Shown piece by piece: positions 37,201 through 47,900 of a stretch of 64,000 bases of DNA (position 1 is the first letter of the stretch; each line of letters begins with the position of its first letter). Under the pieces are notes generated by a model. That model searched no databases, was not told the DNA's origin, and was given only the letters and a program-made list of their open reading frames with translations. Origin of the DNA: Brachypodium distachyon (taxonomy: Eukaryota > Streptophyta > Magnoliopsida > Poales > Poaceae); the NCBI RefSeq assembly GCF_000005505.3, contig NC_016133.3, positions 42,869,237 through 42,933,236 of the forward strand, given 5' to 3'. Made by a program: the position numbers and the translations under genes.

Positions 37201-38327
37201 GGCAAGCCTTACTCGTTCCGTGCACCACCGACTCCAGGCCAGAACTCGCTGCAGCGGATCATCGTCTTCGGCGACATGGGAAAGGCGGAGAGGGACGGGT
37301 CCAACGAGTTCGCCAACTACCAGCCAGGGTCGCTCAACACAACGGACACGTTGATCCGAGACCTGGAAAACTATGACATTGTTTTCCACATTGGTGACAT
37401 GCCCTACGCCAATGGGTACCTTTCCCAGTGGGATCAGTTCACCGCCCAGGTCGCCCCCATCTCCTCCAGGAAGCCCTACATGATCGCAAGGTACATTTTA
37501 GAACATAGTCAGCAGTAGTATTGATCAAGAACATTATTGGGAGAGATCGTCCAACAATCTGAGCTGATCTTTAACCGTATGGCAGCGGCAACCATGAGAG
37601 GGACTGGCCGAACACCGGCGGCTTCTTCGACGTGAAGGACTCCGGCGGCGAATGCGGGGTGCCGGCGGAGACCATGTACTACTACCCGGCAGAGAACAGG
37701 GCGAACTTCTGGTACAAGGTGGACTACGGGATGTTCCGGTTCTGCGTGGCGGACTCGGAGCACGACTGGCGCGAAGGAACCCCGCAGTACCGCTTCATCG
37801 AGGAGTGCCTGTCCACGGTGGACCGGAAGCACCAGCCGTGGCTGGTCTTCGTGGCGCACCGTGTCCTGGGCTACTCCTCCAACTCCTGGTACGCGGACCA
37901 GGGCTCCTTCGAGGAGCCCGAGGGCCGCGAGAGCCTGCAGAAGCTCTGGCAGCGGTACCGCGTCGACGTCACGTTTTTCGGCCACGTCCACAACTACGAG
38001 CGCACCTGCCGGCTCTACCAGAGCCAGTGCGTCTCCGGCGAGAGGAACCGGTTCTCCGGCCCTGTCAACGGGACCATCTTTGTCGTCGCCGGTGGCGGGG
38101 GCAGCCACTTGTCTGACTACACCACGGCGATCCCCAAGTGGAGCGTTTTCAGGGACAGGGACTATGGGTTCGTCAAGCTCACGGCGTTTAACCAGTCCTC
38201 GCTGCTGTTTGAGTACAAGAAGAGCCGCGATGGCAAGGTCTATGATTCTTTCACTGTCGACAGGGATTACCGGGACGTGCTCAGCTGCGTCCACGACAGC
38301 TGCTTCCCCACCACACTCGCCACATGA
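28299..38327 (+). CDS. PAP27: Purple acid phosphatase, PAP27-type, with a LINE in intron 1
   Basis: Secreted binuclear metallophosphoesterase; plant relatives act on phosphate esters or nucleotide pyrophosphates. Seven exons: 28299-28493, 35889-35980, 36274-36340, 36452-36571, 36723-36957, 37070-37490, 37586-38327; 623 residues. The N-terminus is a signal peptide (KLSVVLVTVLAMVAAVARAA). Fn3-like region: FSFVLFTGGLEN, KSHDEMTVTWTSGYD, ARTVGWRDPGFIHTAFM. All metal-site blocks are present: VFGDMGKAERDG (D305 by my count), HIGDMPYANGY (D346), GNHERDWPNTG (N379, H380), WLVFVAHRVLGYSS and VDVTFFGHVHNYERTC. The C-terminus ends YRDVLSCVHDSCFPTT. Intron 1 is about 7.4 kb, most of it an antisense LINE (28982-35290). 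Exon frames close across the intron, so the gene looks intact. Confidence 0.95.
29060..32628 (-). pseudogene. LINE ORF2 (endonuclease, reverse transcriptase, zf-RVT), broken
   Basis: It starts MSSTNRRVLVWNARG at 32628. Endonuclease motifs: VCLQESK, WLVAGDFNLI, TSDHSPLLLDL. Reverse transcriptase motifs: KCPGPDGAF, DFRPISLI, LLKLDISKAFDSLNW, RRGLRQGDSLSPMLF and the catalytic box SFFADDAVVF (FADD, as usual in plant LINEs). An in-frame TAG at 30097-30099 interrupts the frame after GGHCLVA; it resumes REVGGLGIPNLKLLN and continues to the zf-RVT part (FLWLAMKNRCWTADHL, RCPLC) and CWSIWKHRNAVVF. At least three frame changes occur between the endonuclease and RT parts. Confidence 0.9.
32764..35126 (-). 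pseudogene. LINE ORF1 (gag-like, two CCHC knuckles), broken
   Basis: Nucleic-acid-binding ORF1 protein. It starts MEFSPLFGSSGG at 35126. Two CX2CX4HX4C knuckles are visible, CFNCFDEDHVAALC and CRKCWGGGHVVKDC. A single in-frame TAG at about 34068 separates ...FTRWNR from RVTLRPLQYRIHVEMAGIPA, typical continuing ORF1 sequence. Further on the frame changes near 33500, and the C-terminal RSSMRVARKRAAG ... LAAYTKLFEQPLS lies in yet another frame. The knuckles are intact but the protein is not continuous. Confidence 0.85.
35576..35618. mobile_element. Minimal Stowaway MITE
   Basis: CCTTCCGTCCCAAAATAAG and AAATAAATCGGAGGGAG face each other with almost no interior, and TA flanks both ends. It looks like an internally deleted Stowaway of about 43 bp, in phosphatase intron 1 just right of the LINE. 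Confidence 0.55.
36610..36656. repeat. Near-perfect 47-bp palindrome in phosphatase intron 4
   Basis: Perfect 15-bp arms AAGGCCTCTTTGGTT / AACCAAAGAGGCCTT surround TCGTAGAAATTCTTGCG, which itself nearly pairs. It lies in the 151-bp intron between exons 36452-36571 and 36723-36957. It resembles a small MITE of the kind scattered in grass genomes. Confidence 0.75.
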
Positions 38328-39382
38328 GCTGACCTCACTCAAGAGTCCAGACCATCTAGCTGTCAGTCGTCGGCAGTTAGATAATATCCTAGCTAGCAGC
38401 TGATTGAGATTTGAGAAAGTGAAGCTGTCACGGTAGTTGTTGTTTTTTCTCTGATGGGTTTTGTGCAATAAAACTGCTAAGCTGGACGATTAGTGTGAAC
38501 CCAACCGGGATATAGCCTCGCAACGTACGTACTGCTGGCCGTAAGATCGGACGTCGGTCTCGCTGACTGCGAATTCCACAAATGTGGGGTGGCAGGCCAA
38601 CACCAGAAAGAAAAGGCAAAAGATGTGCCATTCTAAGCTGCAATTCATGTAAAATAACGTCAATGCTGGGGAAAAGAAACATCCACAAATAGAACCATAG
38701 GTCGTTAAGAACCGAAGGTAGCCAGGTAATTGGCCAGAAGAGCTGAAAGAGCTACTTGCATGTGAAGAAAATGCAAGTTTAATTACCTGAAGAGAATTAA
38801 GTTGGTCGGTTAATTGTCAGCGAGTGGTGAGCAATTGACCTGTTACTTTCAGATCCACCAGCCAGTAACCACCGAGTAAGATTTCGTCCTCAAAGCAATC
38901 CACATGTCCAAATAAAGTAGAGCATCCATTTGTGTGTAGCTTCATCTGTAAGCCCACCGCAGAAGGCAGATAGAGAGCCCTCTCGAGAAATTCAATCCAA
39001 TGAGGATGCAGGGGCACCATCACTGTGATTTAGAACACTCATCTTTTTTGGTTCCATTGCAAGCATATGACAAGAAATAAAGGAAAGGTGTAAGTAGACA
39101 ACACCTACAGCCCAACTTGGGGAACAGAAAAGGCAACTAAGGGGAACCTTCTGCCTAAAGCTTGAGGCTTTTGATTCAGCTCCATGGCGACACCAACCAC
39201 TGATGTGGTACTTGTCTTGCAAGCAAAACCAGCATCTAAAGCCACTCGCAGCATCCATCCACCACACTATTCCCCTCCACACTCACTACTTACTCATCTC
39301 TGACTTTCTCCAATGCAAGCTCAACGCGAGTAGTTTTGCTCCCAGGATTTCTTTGCTCTAAGATTGTCTGAAGATCTCCGAG
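38328..39382. other. Spacer between phosphatase and MAP65
   Basis: It holds the phosphatase 3' UTR and the MAP65 upstream region. A 96-codon minus-strand frame near 39000-39280 has no similarity I recognise and I do not call it a gene. Confidence 0.6.
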
Positions 39383-42300
39383 ATGGGATCACTCAGGATG
39401 GCAGGAAACGCTCACAGCCCGGCGCTGCCAGAGTCCTCGTGCGCGTACTTGCTTCAAGAACTGAAGGTGCACAAATTTATCTTCCCTAATTATCTAGATT
39501 TGTTTCACAAAGAGACCATGATGTTCTTATGCTTACTGAGCTCCCAGATGATATGGGATGAGGTTGGGCAAGAAGAAACTGAGAGGGAAAGGATACTGGA
39601 AGAGCTAGAGCAAGAGTGCCAGGAAGTTTACAGGAGAAAAGTAAATAGCGCTAATATGTCTCGGATTCAACTGCACCAAGCATTGGCTGAATCAGAAGCA
39701 GAATTTACCAATCTGCTTCTTTCCCTAGGAGAAAGATCATTTCCAGGCCGAGTATAATTCTCAACCTAAAGGCCTTATGATTAAATCTAATTCAGAAGGG
39801 GAACAGCAAAAAACTAACTGAAACTTGCTTTATGCAGCCTGAGAAAATGACAGGCGCTCTAAAGGAGCAGCTGAATTCCATCACACCAGCCCTGCAAGAA
39901 ATGCAGATGAGGAAAGAAGCTAGACTAAAGCAGTTCATGGAGGTTCAGACTGAAGTACAAAGAATTGCCTCTGAAATAGCAGGACGCTCGGACAATGAAG
40001 CTGTCACAGTAAATGAAGAAGATCTGTCGCTGAAGAAACTTGAGGAGCATCAAAGTGAACTGCAAAGACTTAAAAGAGAAAAGGTACATAGTAAGTACCA
40101 CAGTCATGGTCATCTTATTTACCAATCAGATCATTTTTTCATTCTTCCAGGGTGATCGCCTGTGCAAAGTTGAAGAGTATAAAGTTCTGATTTGCAATTT
40201 TGCAAAAATTATGGGGATGGATCCATCAAACGTCCTTGCTAATGTTCACCCTAGCCTGCTAAATGGAGCAAATGAACAACAAAAAAAGAACATCAGTGAT
40301 GACATCCTTAACAAGCTCAACACCATGGTCCAGCAGCTTAAAGAAGAGAAGAACCACAGAATGGAAAAGGTAATTTCTTATTCTTCTGCAAATATTTAAC
40401 AGGCACAGACCTGAATACCTTATCGAATTGTAGAATAACACTACAAACAGCCCCAGGCCCTAGCCACTAGGTAACCGATAGCAAAATTTTAAAAACAGTG
40501 CTGCCAGAACACCTCAATAAGTTCAAGAATACCATCAGGCAGACAGGCTCAACACACTAATAAGAAATTTTGCTAGTCAGTTTAAGAACTTCAAATTTAA
40601 CAATTCAATTCATTAATAATCTTCCTGTAGCATTAGGACGTTAGCAGTTTTTGCTCGTTCTAAACAAACCACAATATAGATTAACTATGTATTCAATGTT
40701 TGCTGAAGTGCGTGCTGACGAAGGTGTTACTTTTGCAGCTCCATACCCTTGGTAAAGCCTTGACAAATTTATGGAATATTCTAGATACTACCATGGAAGA
40801 GCGCCAGCCATACGGGCATATTAAGATATTTTCATTGACTTCAGGAAATGGTATGTTAGGTCCTGGAAGCCTCACTCTACAGAAAATTCAGCAGGTAAAC
40901 CCCAGATATATGAACCTCAAAACAAAGCTTGAGATATTGTGCATGAATTTTAGTAGCTGCAGCACGTAGGTGTTTAAATATTGATGTATTGAATGAAATA
41001 GATCGAATCTGAAGTTCAGCGACTAGATCAGTTAAAAGCAAGCAAAATGAAAGAGCTATTCATAAAAAAGAAAAATGAGATCGAGGAAATTTGCAAGATG
41101 TCCCACATGGATGTGCCTCACCAGACAGAAATGGACAGTACAATGGATCTGATAATATCAGGTACTTTCCACTAGCCATACTCCCTTACCAGCTTTTTAA
41201 GGCAGAGTTATACTTTCTACCGAATAGACTAACATCGCCACCATTTCTGGAAAACATGTGTACAGGAGATGTGGACCATGATAATTTACTTAAGACAATG
41301 GATGGATATATATACAAAACAAAAGAGGAGGCCGCGAGCCGCAAGGAAATAATGAACAAGGTTGAAAAATGGATAGCTTCATGTGATGAGGAGAGATGGC
41401 TAGAAGAATACAGCAGGGTACAGTGCCTGCCTGATGAACATAGCAAAATTTATGACTTAAGTCCAAGTAAAAGATTTCACTCAGCTAATTATATTTCACT
41501 CTACAGGATGAGAGAAGGTACTCAGTAAGCAGAGGAGCCCACAAGCACTTGAAACGCGCAGAACGTGCTAGAATTATAGCAAATAAAATTCCAGGTTAGT
41601 AATTTAGCTGCAAAGTTTTAAAAAAATGAATGGAGAATCTTTAGATAATATATATTAACTAGAAAAAGTGCAGGGCTGGTAGAAATCCTAATAGCGAAAA
41701 CAGAGATCTGGGAAAATGGGAGGGACAAGGTCTTCTACTACGACAAGGTGAGATCTTATAACTTGAAAGTAAAAACATAATTCCATCCTCCATAGGTATT
41801 TGGATTTTAGTAGTGTAGCAGAAGAAAAATATTTTTGAAATAAGCAAGCTGGCAGACGTCAACATGCTAGATACATCGATTATTTCTTCAGCAGCTAGCT
41901 CAGGCCACAAACACCAGCACCTACAAGACGCACGGCCAAGACTTGACCCGCTGGTGGTATGAAGATCCCCACATAAAAACTATGCACAGGCATATTGAAG
42001 CATTGCTTAGTATTCCATGAGAATTGCATGTTAAGTTATAGCTTTATTATAAGGCTTTCATTAAAGGGGGTTGAGGTTAACTCTTTGGCGAATAACAAAT
42101 TTGTCAGTTAACAAGAAACCAAAAATGTGCAACCATGAAATTTTAGTTTTGGCAAAAGAGCATCTTTACAAAGTGCAACAATCCTAAAAAGGGAATTCAA
42201 CAACATACCTGTAGAATGGCAAACTAAATGAGTAAGCAAACATCAATGAAGCGTAATTGACATGCCCCAAAATCGCTGCATATGAAAAAAAAAAAGTAAC

Positions 42301-44131
42301 CCTCAGCAGATTACTGGGAGAAACCTATACCTTGACATATTCACCCAAGAAAGATAAATAGCCAAAGTTCCCTGCAGAAGGCCGTGCAATAAACTAAAAG
42401 TAAGGAATACCAGGAAGGCCAAGGACCTACATATTTTTTGAAAATGCATCATGTCACACAGCCAAAAACATTGTCTTACCTTGCATGATAGGTCCTCCAC
42501 AAAATATTATTGATACATGAATATCGTGTAACACTGAACATAAATTTCCTAAATACAAGTTTCAATGGCCATATTGAACACATGACAAAGAGGCAAGGTA
42601 CTGGTAAATAAACATAAATACCATTTATATTCAGCATTAAAGAACAGAGTCCCCACTTGGACAAATATAGTTACAAATATAATTACTCCCTCCGTCCAAC
42701 GATAAGGGGCATATTAGGGTTTGGTTGACCAAGCCTTTGACCACAAATTACTTCATGAATATGTGACTAATGTGATCAAAATCATAACCATAAGCAAATA
42801 TCCTTTAGTAGGAATATAATGGATATGAAACTATGTCATATAATTATATATTAATAGAGTAATTTGTGGTCAAAGCATTAGTCAAAGGAAAGCTAATACG
42901 CCCCCTATTGTGGGACGGAGGTAGTATTATATAACTATAACTAAGCAATATTTTAGAACAATTCAATGATTCATCACATCCACAGTTTTTAGTTCAGCAC
43001 AATTTACATATGCTGGCCTACTTCTAATATTCGGATAAGCATACTGCTTAGCATATCCATTCTGAATTCAGCCAATACTGCTTTGAATACCCAGTATGAA
43101 TTGAGCCAATACTGCTTTGAATACCCATTATGAAGTGAGACAATACTGCTTTGAAAATACATTTTGAATTGAGACAATACTACTGTGCATATGCATTCTG
43201 AATTGCGCTAGTGAGGTCCTGAAACTGAAATTGTTAAATGTACTGCAAAAATAACCTTGCAAACAGAAATAAGGCATCTGGGTGGAAACATGTGGGTGCA
43301 ATATTTAAAAAGCCATGAAAGTTCAGGTAGACTGATTTCTTAATGTATGAAATGCACTTGCACATGTTCATGAAGTACAAAAGCAATTTAAATTGATGCA
43401 AGAGTTTGAGGCAGTGGGCAAAACGAAAACCACACTCCTCACAGCATGCCTAATGTCATGGTGGCTCATGCAACCTATGATGATGGTAAGGCATGATGTC
43501 AATGTTCAGCCTCCACGTTGATGCCTTTTACTGCCACATTGGCTACAGAAAGTAAGAAGCCCTTGTAATTTCTTGAACATAACTGCTAACATAAGTTTTT
43601 GCAGCTTCCTCTTTTGGCAATGCTGAAAGACTACATGTTCACACTGAAGGAAAAAGAAGAAGAGAGATACAGGCAACGGGTAAGTAGCTCTTGCTCAACT
43701 GATGTTACAGGGAATTGCCTAATCTGGCTCATAAACTGGGTTAACACTATACTAAGAGTAGAAGACTATCACCAGTCAAGTTGATATTGATTTCCTTAAT
43801 ATTCTCTTTACAGGAGAATAAAAAGGTACAAACACAACTTGTAAAGAGGAACGAAAATTCATTTATATTGAGGCCCAACACAAGCTGCACTCGTCCATCA
43901 AGCAGAGGCTTCAATACCAGCCATCGCTCTACATCCCTTTCAAGCAACAGAGTTCCTTCTTTAGTCCAGCAACCTATTTCAGACAACTCCTCAGCTGAAA
44001 AAGATAGGCATAAAAGAAATGTTAGAAACAGAAGTATGCAGAGCGCGTCAGGGAATAATGGAAGCTGTTCAGTCCCTGATGAAGATAAAACATCAGGACT
44101 CTCCATGAAACAAGGCATTTCAACAATTTGA
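39383..44131 (+). CDS. MAP65: 65-kDa microtubule-associated protein (MAP65/PRC1/Ase1 family)
   Basis: Homodimeric cross-linker of antiparallel microtubules in interphase arrays, spindle and phragmoplast. Eleven exons: 39383-39466, 39548-39751, 39838-40083, 40151-40369, 40739-40894, 41002-41161, 41266-41417, 41507-41594, 41674-41747, 43605-43679, 43814-44131; 591 residues. Most of it is predicted coiled coil. Family landmarks: [68 protein letters not shown], then the microtubule-binding region [49 protein letters not shown]. The last exon is Ser/Asn-rich and basic, probably a phosphoregulated tail. Intron 9 (1.86 kb) carries a Stowaway MITE and a minisatellite. Confidence 0.94.
42686..42924. 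mobile_element. Stowaway-type MITE, complete
   Basis: 239 bp with terminal inverted repeats CTCCCTCCGTCCAACGATAA / CTATTGTGGGACGGAGGTAG and TA on both sides (42684-42685, 42925-42926). Longer internal complementarity (TTTGACCACAAATTACT / AGTAATTTGTGGTCAAA) makes almost the whole element a foldback. It lies in intron 9 of MAP65. Confidence 0.88.
43066..43205. repeat. 34-bp minisatellite x 4 in MAP65 intron 9
   Basis: CAATACTGCTTTGAA-type units start at 43073, 43107, 43141 and 43175, exactly 34 bp apart. The last copy is the most diverged. Confidence 0.85.
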
Positions 44132-44996
44132 TTTTCCTACCTTTTCGTCTCATTAGATGTGAAAATACTGCTAAAAGATATTGCAGAAATGAATAGCAGC
44201 AGATTTGTATGTATTGATAGCTACATGTTCATATATTTATTATTTAATAACTCCGTAAATCTTGCTCCTTCAGCTGTTTGTGTGCAAATACTTTGCAAGC
44301 TTGGCAATGCAAGAAAGCACAAAATAAGGTGACTTACCATTTCTGGGATCATTGTACACTTCTCGGCAGCACATTAATCATTTCCGGGCAGAGGGTATGT
44401 GAGACGCCAATTAAGATTTGCACGTCCATTTCTGTTATGATATAAAACCTGCCAAACCAAGTATAAGAGCAGCTAAACATTATAAAATGAAGCAAACAGT
44501 CACCCTTTTACCAGAAACCACGTATGGAAATGCGGGCATGTTTGGTCCAAGTGTTCAACGACCGTATTTCCGTCTAATGTGTGGCTGCGAACCAAACGCG
44601 GAAAAACTTGCCTAACTTGGAGTGTTGCAACATTTGACTACAAATCAAACATGCCCTACATAAGCAATTGCGTGCTCTCAGTGTGATTATACCCTCTGAT
44701 GGATCACACCTAACGGCCAATTGCACACATAAAGGTAAAAAATCCAAGTGACGATACAATAAGGTGGGAGAAATAGCATCTCCAGGATTTTCTGAGTAGG
44801 TGTACCAGGTTGGCTAGTGCTATTATTTATTCTTTTGAATGTTGCCGCTCAGTAAACGTAACCTAGAATATCATGAGTTATGTTTAGCTTTTAATAATAA
44901 GTTTTGTGATTGCAGACTCACAAAAACAATATAAACCACACCCATCTATGTATTATAAAACCGACCACCCTCCATCCATGTATTACAACAGTGCCA
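44132..44996. other. Tail-to-tail spacer between MAP65 and the WD40 gene
   Basis: 3' UTRs of both genes plus spacer. No gene is recognised. An alternative last exon of the WD40 gene could in principle lie here, but none stands out. Confidence 0.5.
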
Positions 44997-47900
44997 TCAA
45001 AAGGAACTGGTTAAGAGGTCGAATAAGCAACTCACAACTTTTTGATCGCTTCCTCCTGTGGAGATGTATTCATCATTAGGGGCTACAGCAACCTGGAATT
45101 CGTCCCATGAAAAACATCAAGCATCAGAAAAGTTTGCAAAAGGAACACCAGTAGTATATTGAAATACATGCTTACCGCGTTGGCACATCGATTATGAGTG
45201 ATGATATGTCTGACACAAGGCTGCCCTAGAGTGACATCCCACATTCCAACACTGCAGGTCAAGTTGTTAAGAAAATTTGCAAGTACAGAAGTACAAATGA
45301 CTGTATCATCAATTTATTTTCACTCACCTGCCATCACCACTCACAGTAACAAGGACAGGTTGATTATGCAACCAGTGTGTGGCATTTACCCCCTGATCAC
45401 CCTCATCAACATGACTGTAACAACAAAGACAGTTTTGTCAAAACCCAATAGAAATTGGGAACAAAGCAAAGTATACATAGAACCCACAAAGTGGTACTAA
45501 CTGAAATGTGCAATAAATATAGAATGACATTAATGACCATAATTGGCTAATTACCATAAACCCAAGTAGGGAGGGCGGCCTATCACTGTGGCTTAATAGT
45601 AAGGACCATCTATTCTACATGCAACATTTTTAGAATTACATGTTCCTTGATATTCAGGTTATATGCTACTAGAAGGCAGTAACATGGTATATTACTAGTC
45701 ACAAGCGCACATACATTTATAATAATAATGTATTAGATTGCTAACACAATTAGGAATAAAGAATTTTATTGTTTATAGCTAGATATCTCCAAATCTCCAT
45801 TGCAAATGCTAGTGCCTATTCTATTCTGCCACAATAATTAGCAACTTCTGTGCTATTAAATCAGTCAATGCACATATGGAGCTGTGGACATGGTCAATAA
45901 ATTCAACACCAAAAAAAAAAGTAGATACAATAATGCCACACTTGATGCAATTACCCTGGCAGTTGACTCGTATATTCTGCAGTCGGCATCTGCTTGCCAT
46001 GACTCAAGCAATGTAAAGGGCGAAAAAATCGCATGTCCTTGCTTCGTGAAATATCCCTGCTGTGACTTATTGGAACCAGTCTTGTATCCCAAACTAAAGT
46101 GTTGTTGGATGTGCTAGAAGCAGAAAAATAGGTACCACAGTTGCTAAACGAAACAGATGTAACCTGTTGAAGAACAATACGTTTATTATCAGTTCTCAGG
46201 AAAGAAGTATGTTAGTATCATTCAGAAACAGAAAATGGAAGCTTGAAGAAAAGAAGATCAACAAAAGAGATATTGGAAGCTCAGAGAAAATCTCCACTTT
46301 CGGCAACAGATGCGTCATTCATCTCTAGATGAGAACCAATACAAGAAATGGCATGTTTTACCAATGATCTATGCAAACTCCACCCCAACAGCTTCAGTTT
46401 CTATTAATCATAGCAGATTCATGGACACAAGAAGCACCATAGTACAAGAAATCATGGCAGAAATTTTGAAGCAAAGTCCTACAGTAGTCAATTGGAAGTT
46501 GGAACTGAAGTTGCAAATCCTGTTCTTCCACTCCAATGAATAGGCACCCGAGAGAGGATGAGGTGCAGAATATCACATATATGCTAGTCACTCAAGTATT
46601 TCATGTTTCTATTACAAGCTAAGGGCATGATCAGCTTTGGCCAAAGTACAAACAACAAACACTACTACTCATCAGTAAATCAAGGAATATCTAAGAACTT
46701 GGAGAACGCAAAACATTAGCAATTACTGATGGAAAGCAATACAATACTACCTCAGAACCAGGCCCCACTGACAAATGGTTAATTGCAGAACAAGCACGGA
46801 TGTCAAATAAGCCAATAGTCCCATCACCAGAACCTGCATATTGGAGGCAACAATGATCACTGTAGTCTGGTTGCAATAGAGGGATACTATACACAACAGA
46901 GAAGGAGAATAACCTGTAATGATAGTGTTGCCAGCAGGATTGATTTTAAGGGAAGTAATGTACTGTGAACATTGAACAAGACGTGTTAGTGTTCTGCTCG
47001 GTGTTCACCTGGAAAACTTTTTGTTAAAAACTTGAGAAAATGATACATACAGAATCACTTGCAGAGAAAGATAAGTAAGATTCTGGAGACTCAATATCCC
47101 ATAATTGTACCACAGCTGAGCCCCCATAATCACAGTCACTTCCACATGCCAGAAGATTCTCACTACAGAACTCCATTGTATCAATTGAAGGATAGACCAT
47201 ATCTTGTGACCTACATCAACACATAATGACAGAAGTTGACAAGGTTTGACATCTATGATAAGATGAATTAGAATTATATGGGAATATGCACAGGCTCATG
47301 TGGAAACACCAAATCTCTAAGTATGTGAACCAAGGAACATCATAAGCATCTACCCTACAAATCAACAGATCAATGATTGAGCGAAATATATTTCATATTA
47401 ATTAACAATAGACATGTCCAATGATAACTGATATCATTTGCACAATGGAGTCCCACTTGCAGGAAAAATCTACGCGGTCGATGGATGAGTAGTCAATGTT
47501 ACCTCCTACTCCCTCCGTCCCATAATTCTTGTCGAAATATTACATGTATCTAGACGCTTTTTAGGAATAGATACATCCATTTTGGGGCAACTTTGAGACA
47601 AGAATTGGGAGTATTATTTTTTGTCTAGACACTCAGCCTGTGGCATCGTTCATGAGTCAGGCACAGAGTTCAGTTAAATGCCAGCCACTACATACTGGAT
47701 ATACTACTGCAAGTATTTCCAACTTAATTTTCTTGAGCGGTTATGGAACTCCCAGTGGGTAAAGTTTGAAAACAAAAACTGCACAATGTCATACCTTGAA
47801 ACTTAGGAACTAGGGAGAATTCCAAAGCAAGAACAGACAAGGGGAAAAGCTCAAATACGTGGTGGAAAAGAATGATCTGGTTTACCTCAGGTTTGAATTT

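Noticed and set aside
38992..39282. Minus-strand 96-codon frame upstream of MAP65
   Set aside because: No start context, splice partner or recognisable motif. It lies in the expected MAP65 promoter.
41895..41956. Possible extra MAP65 exon (GCAG acceptor and GTATGA donor)
   Set aside because: It is 62 nt, would shift the frame, and skipping it joins VFYYDK to [10 protein letters not shown] as in the family.
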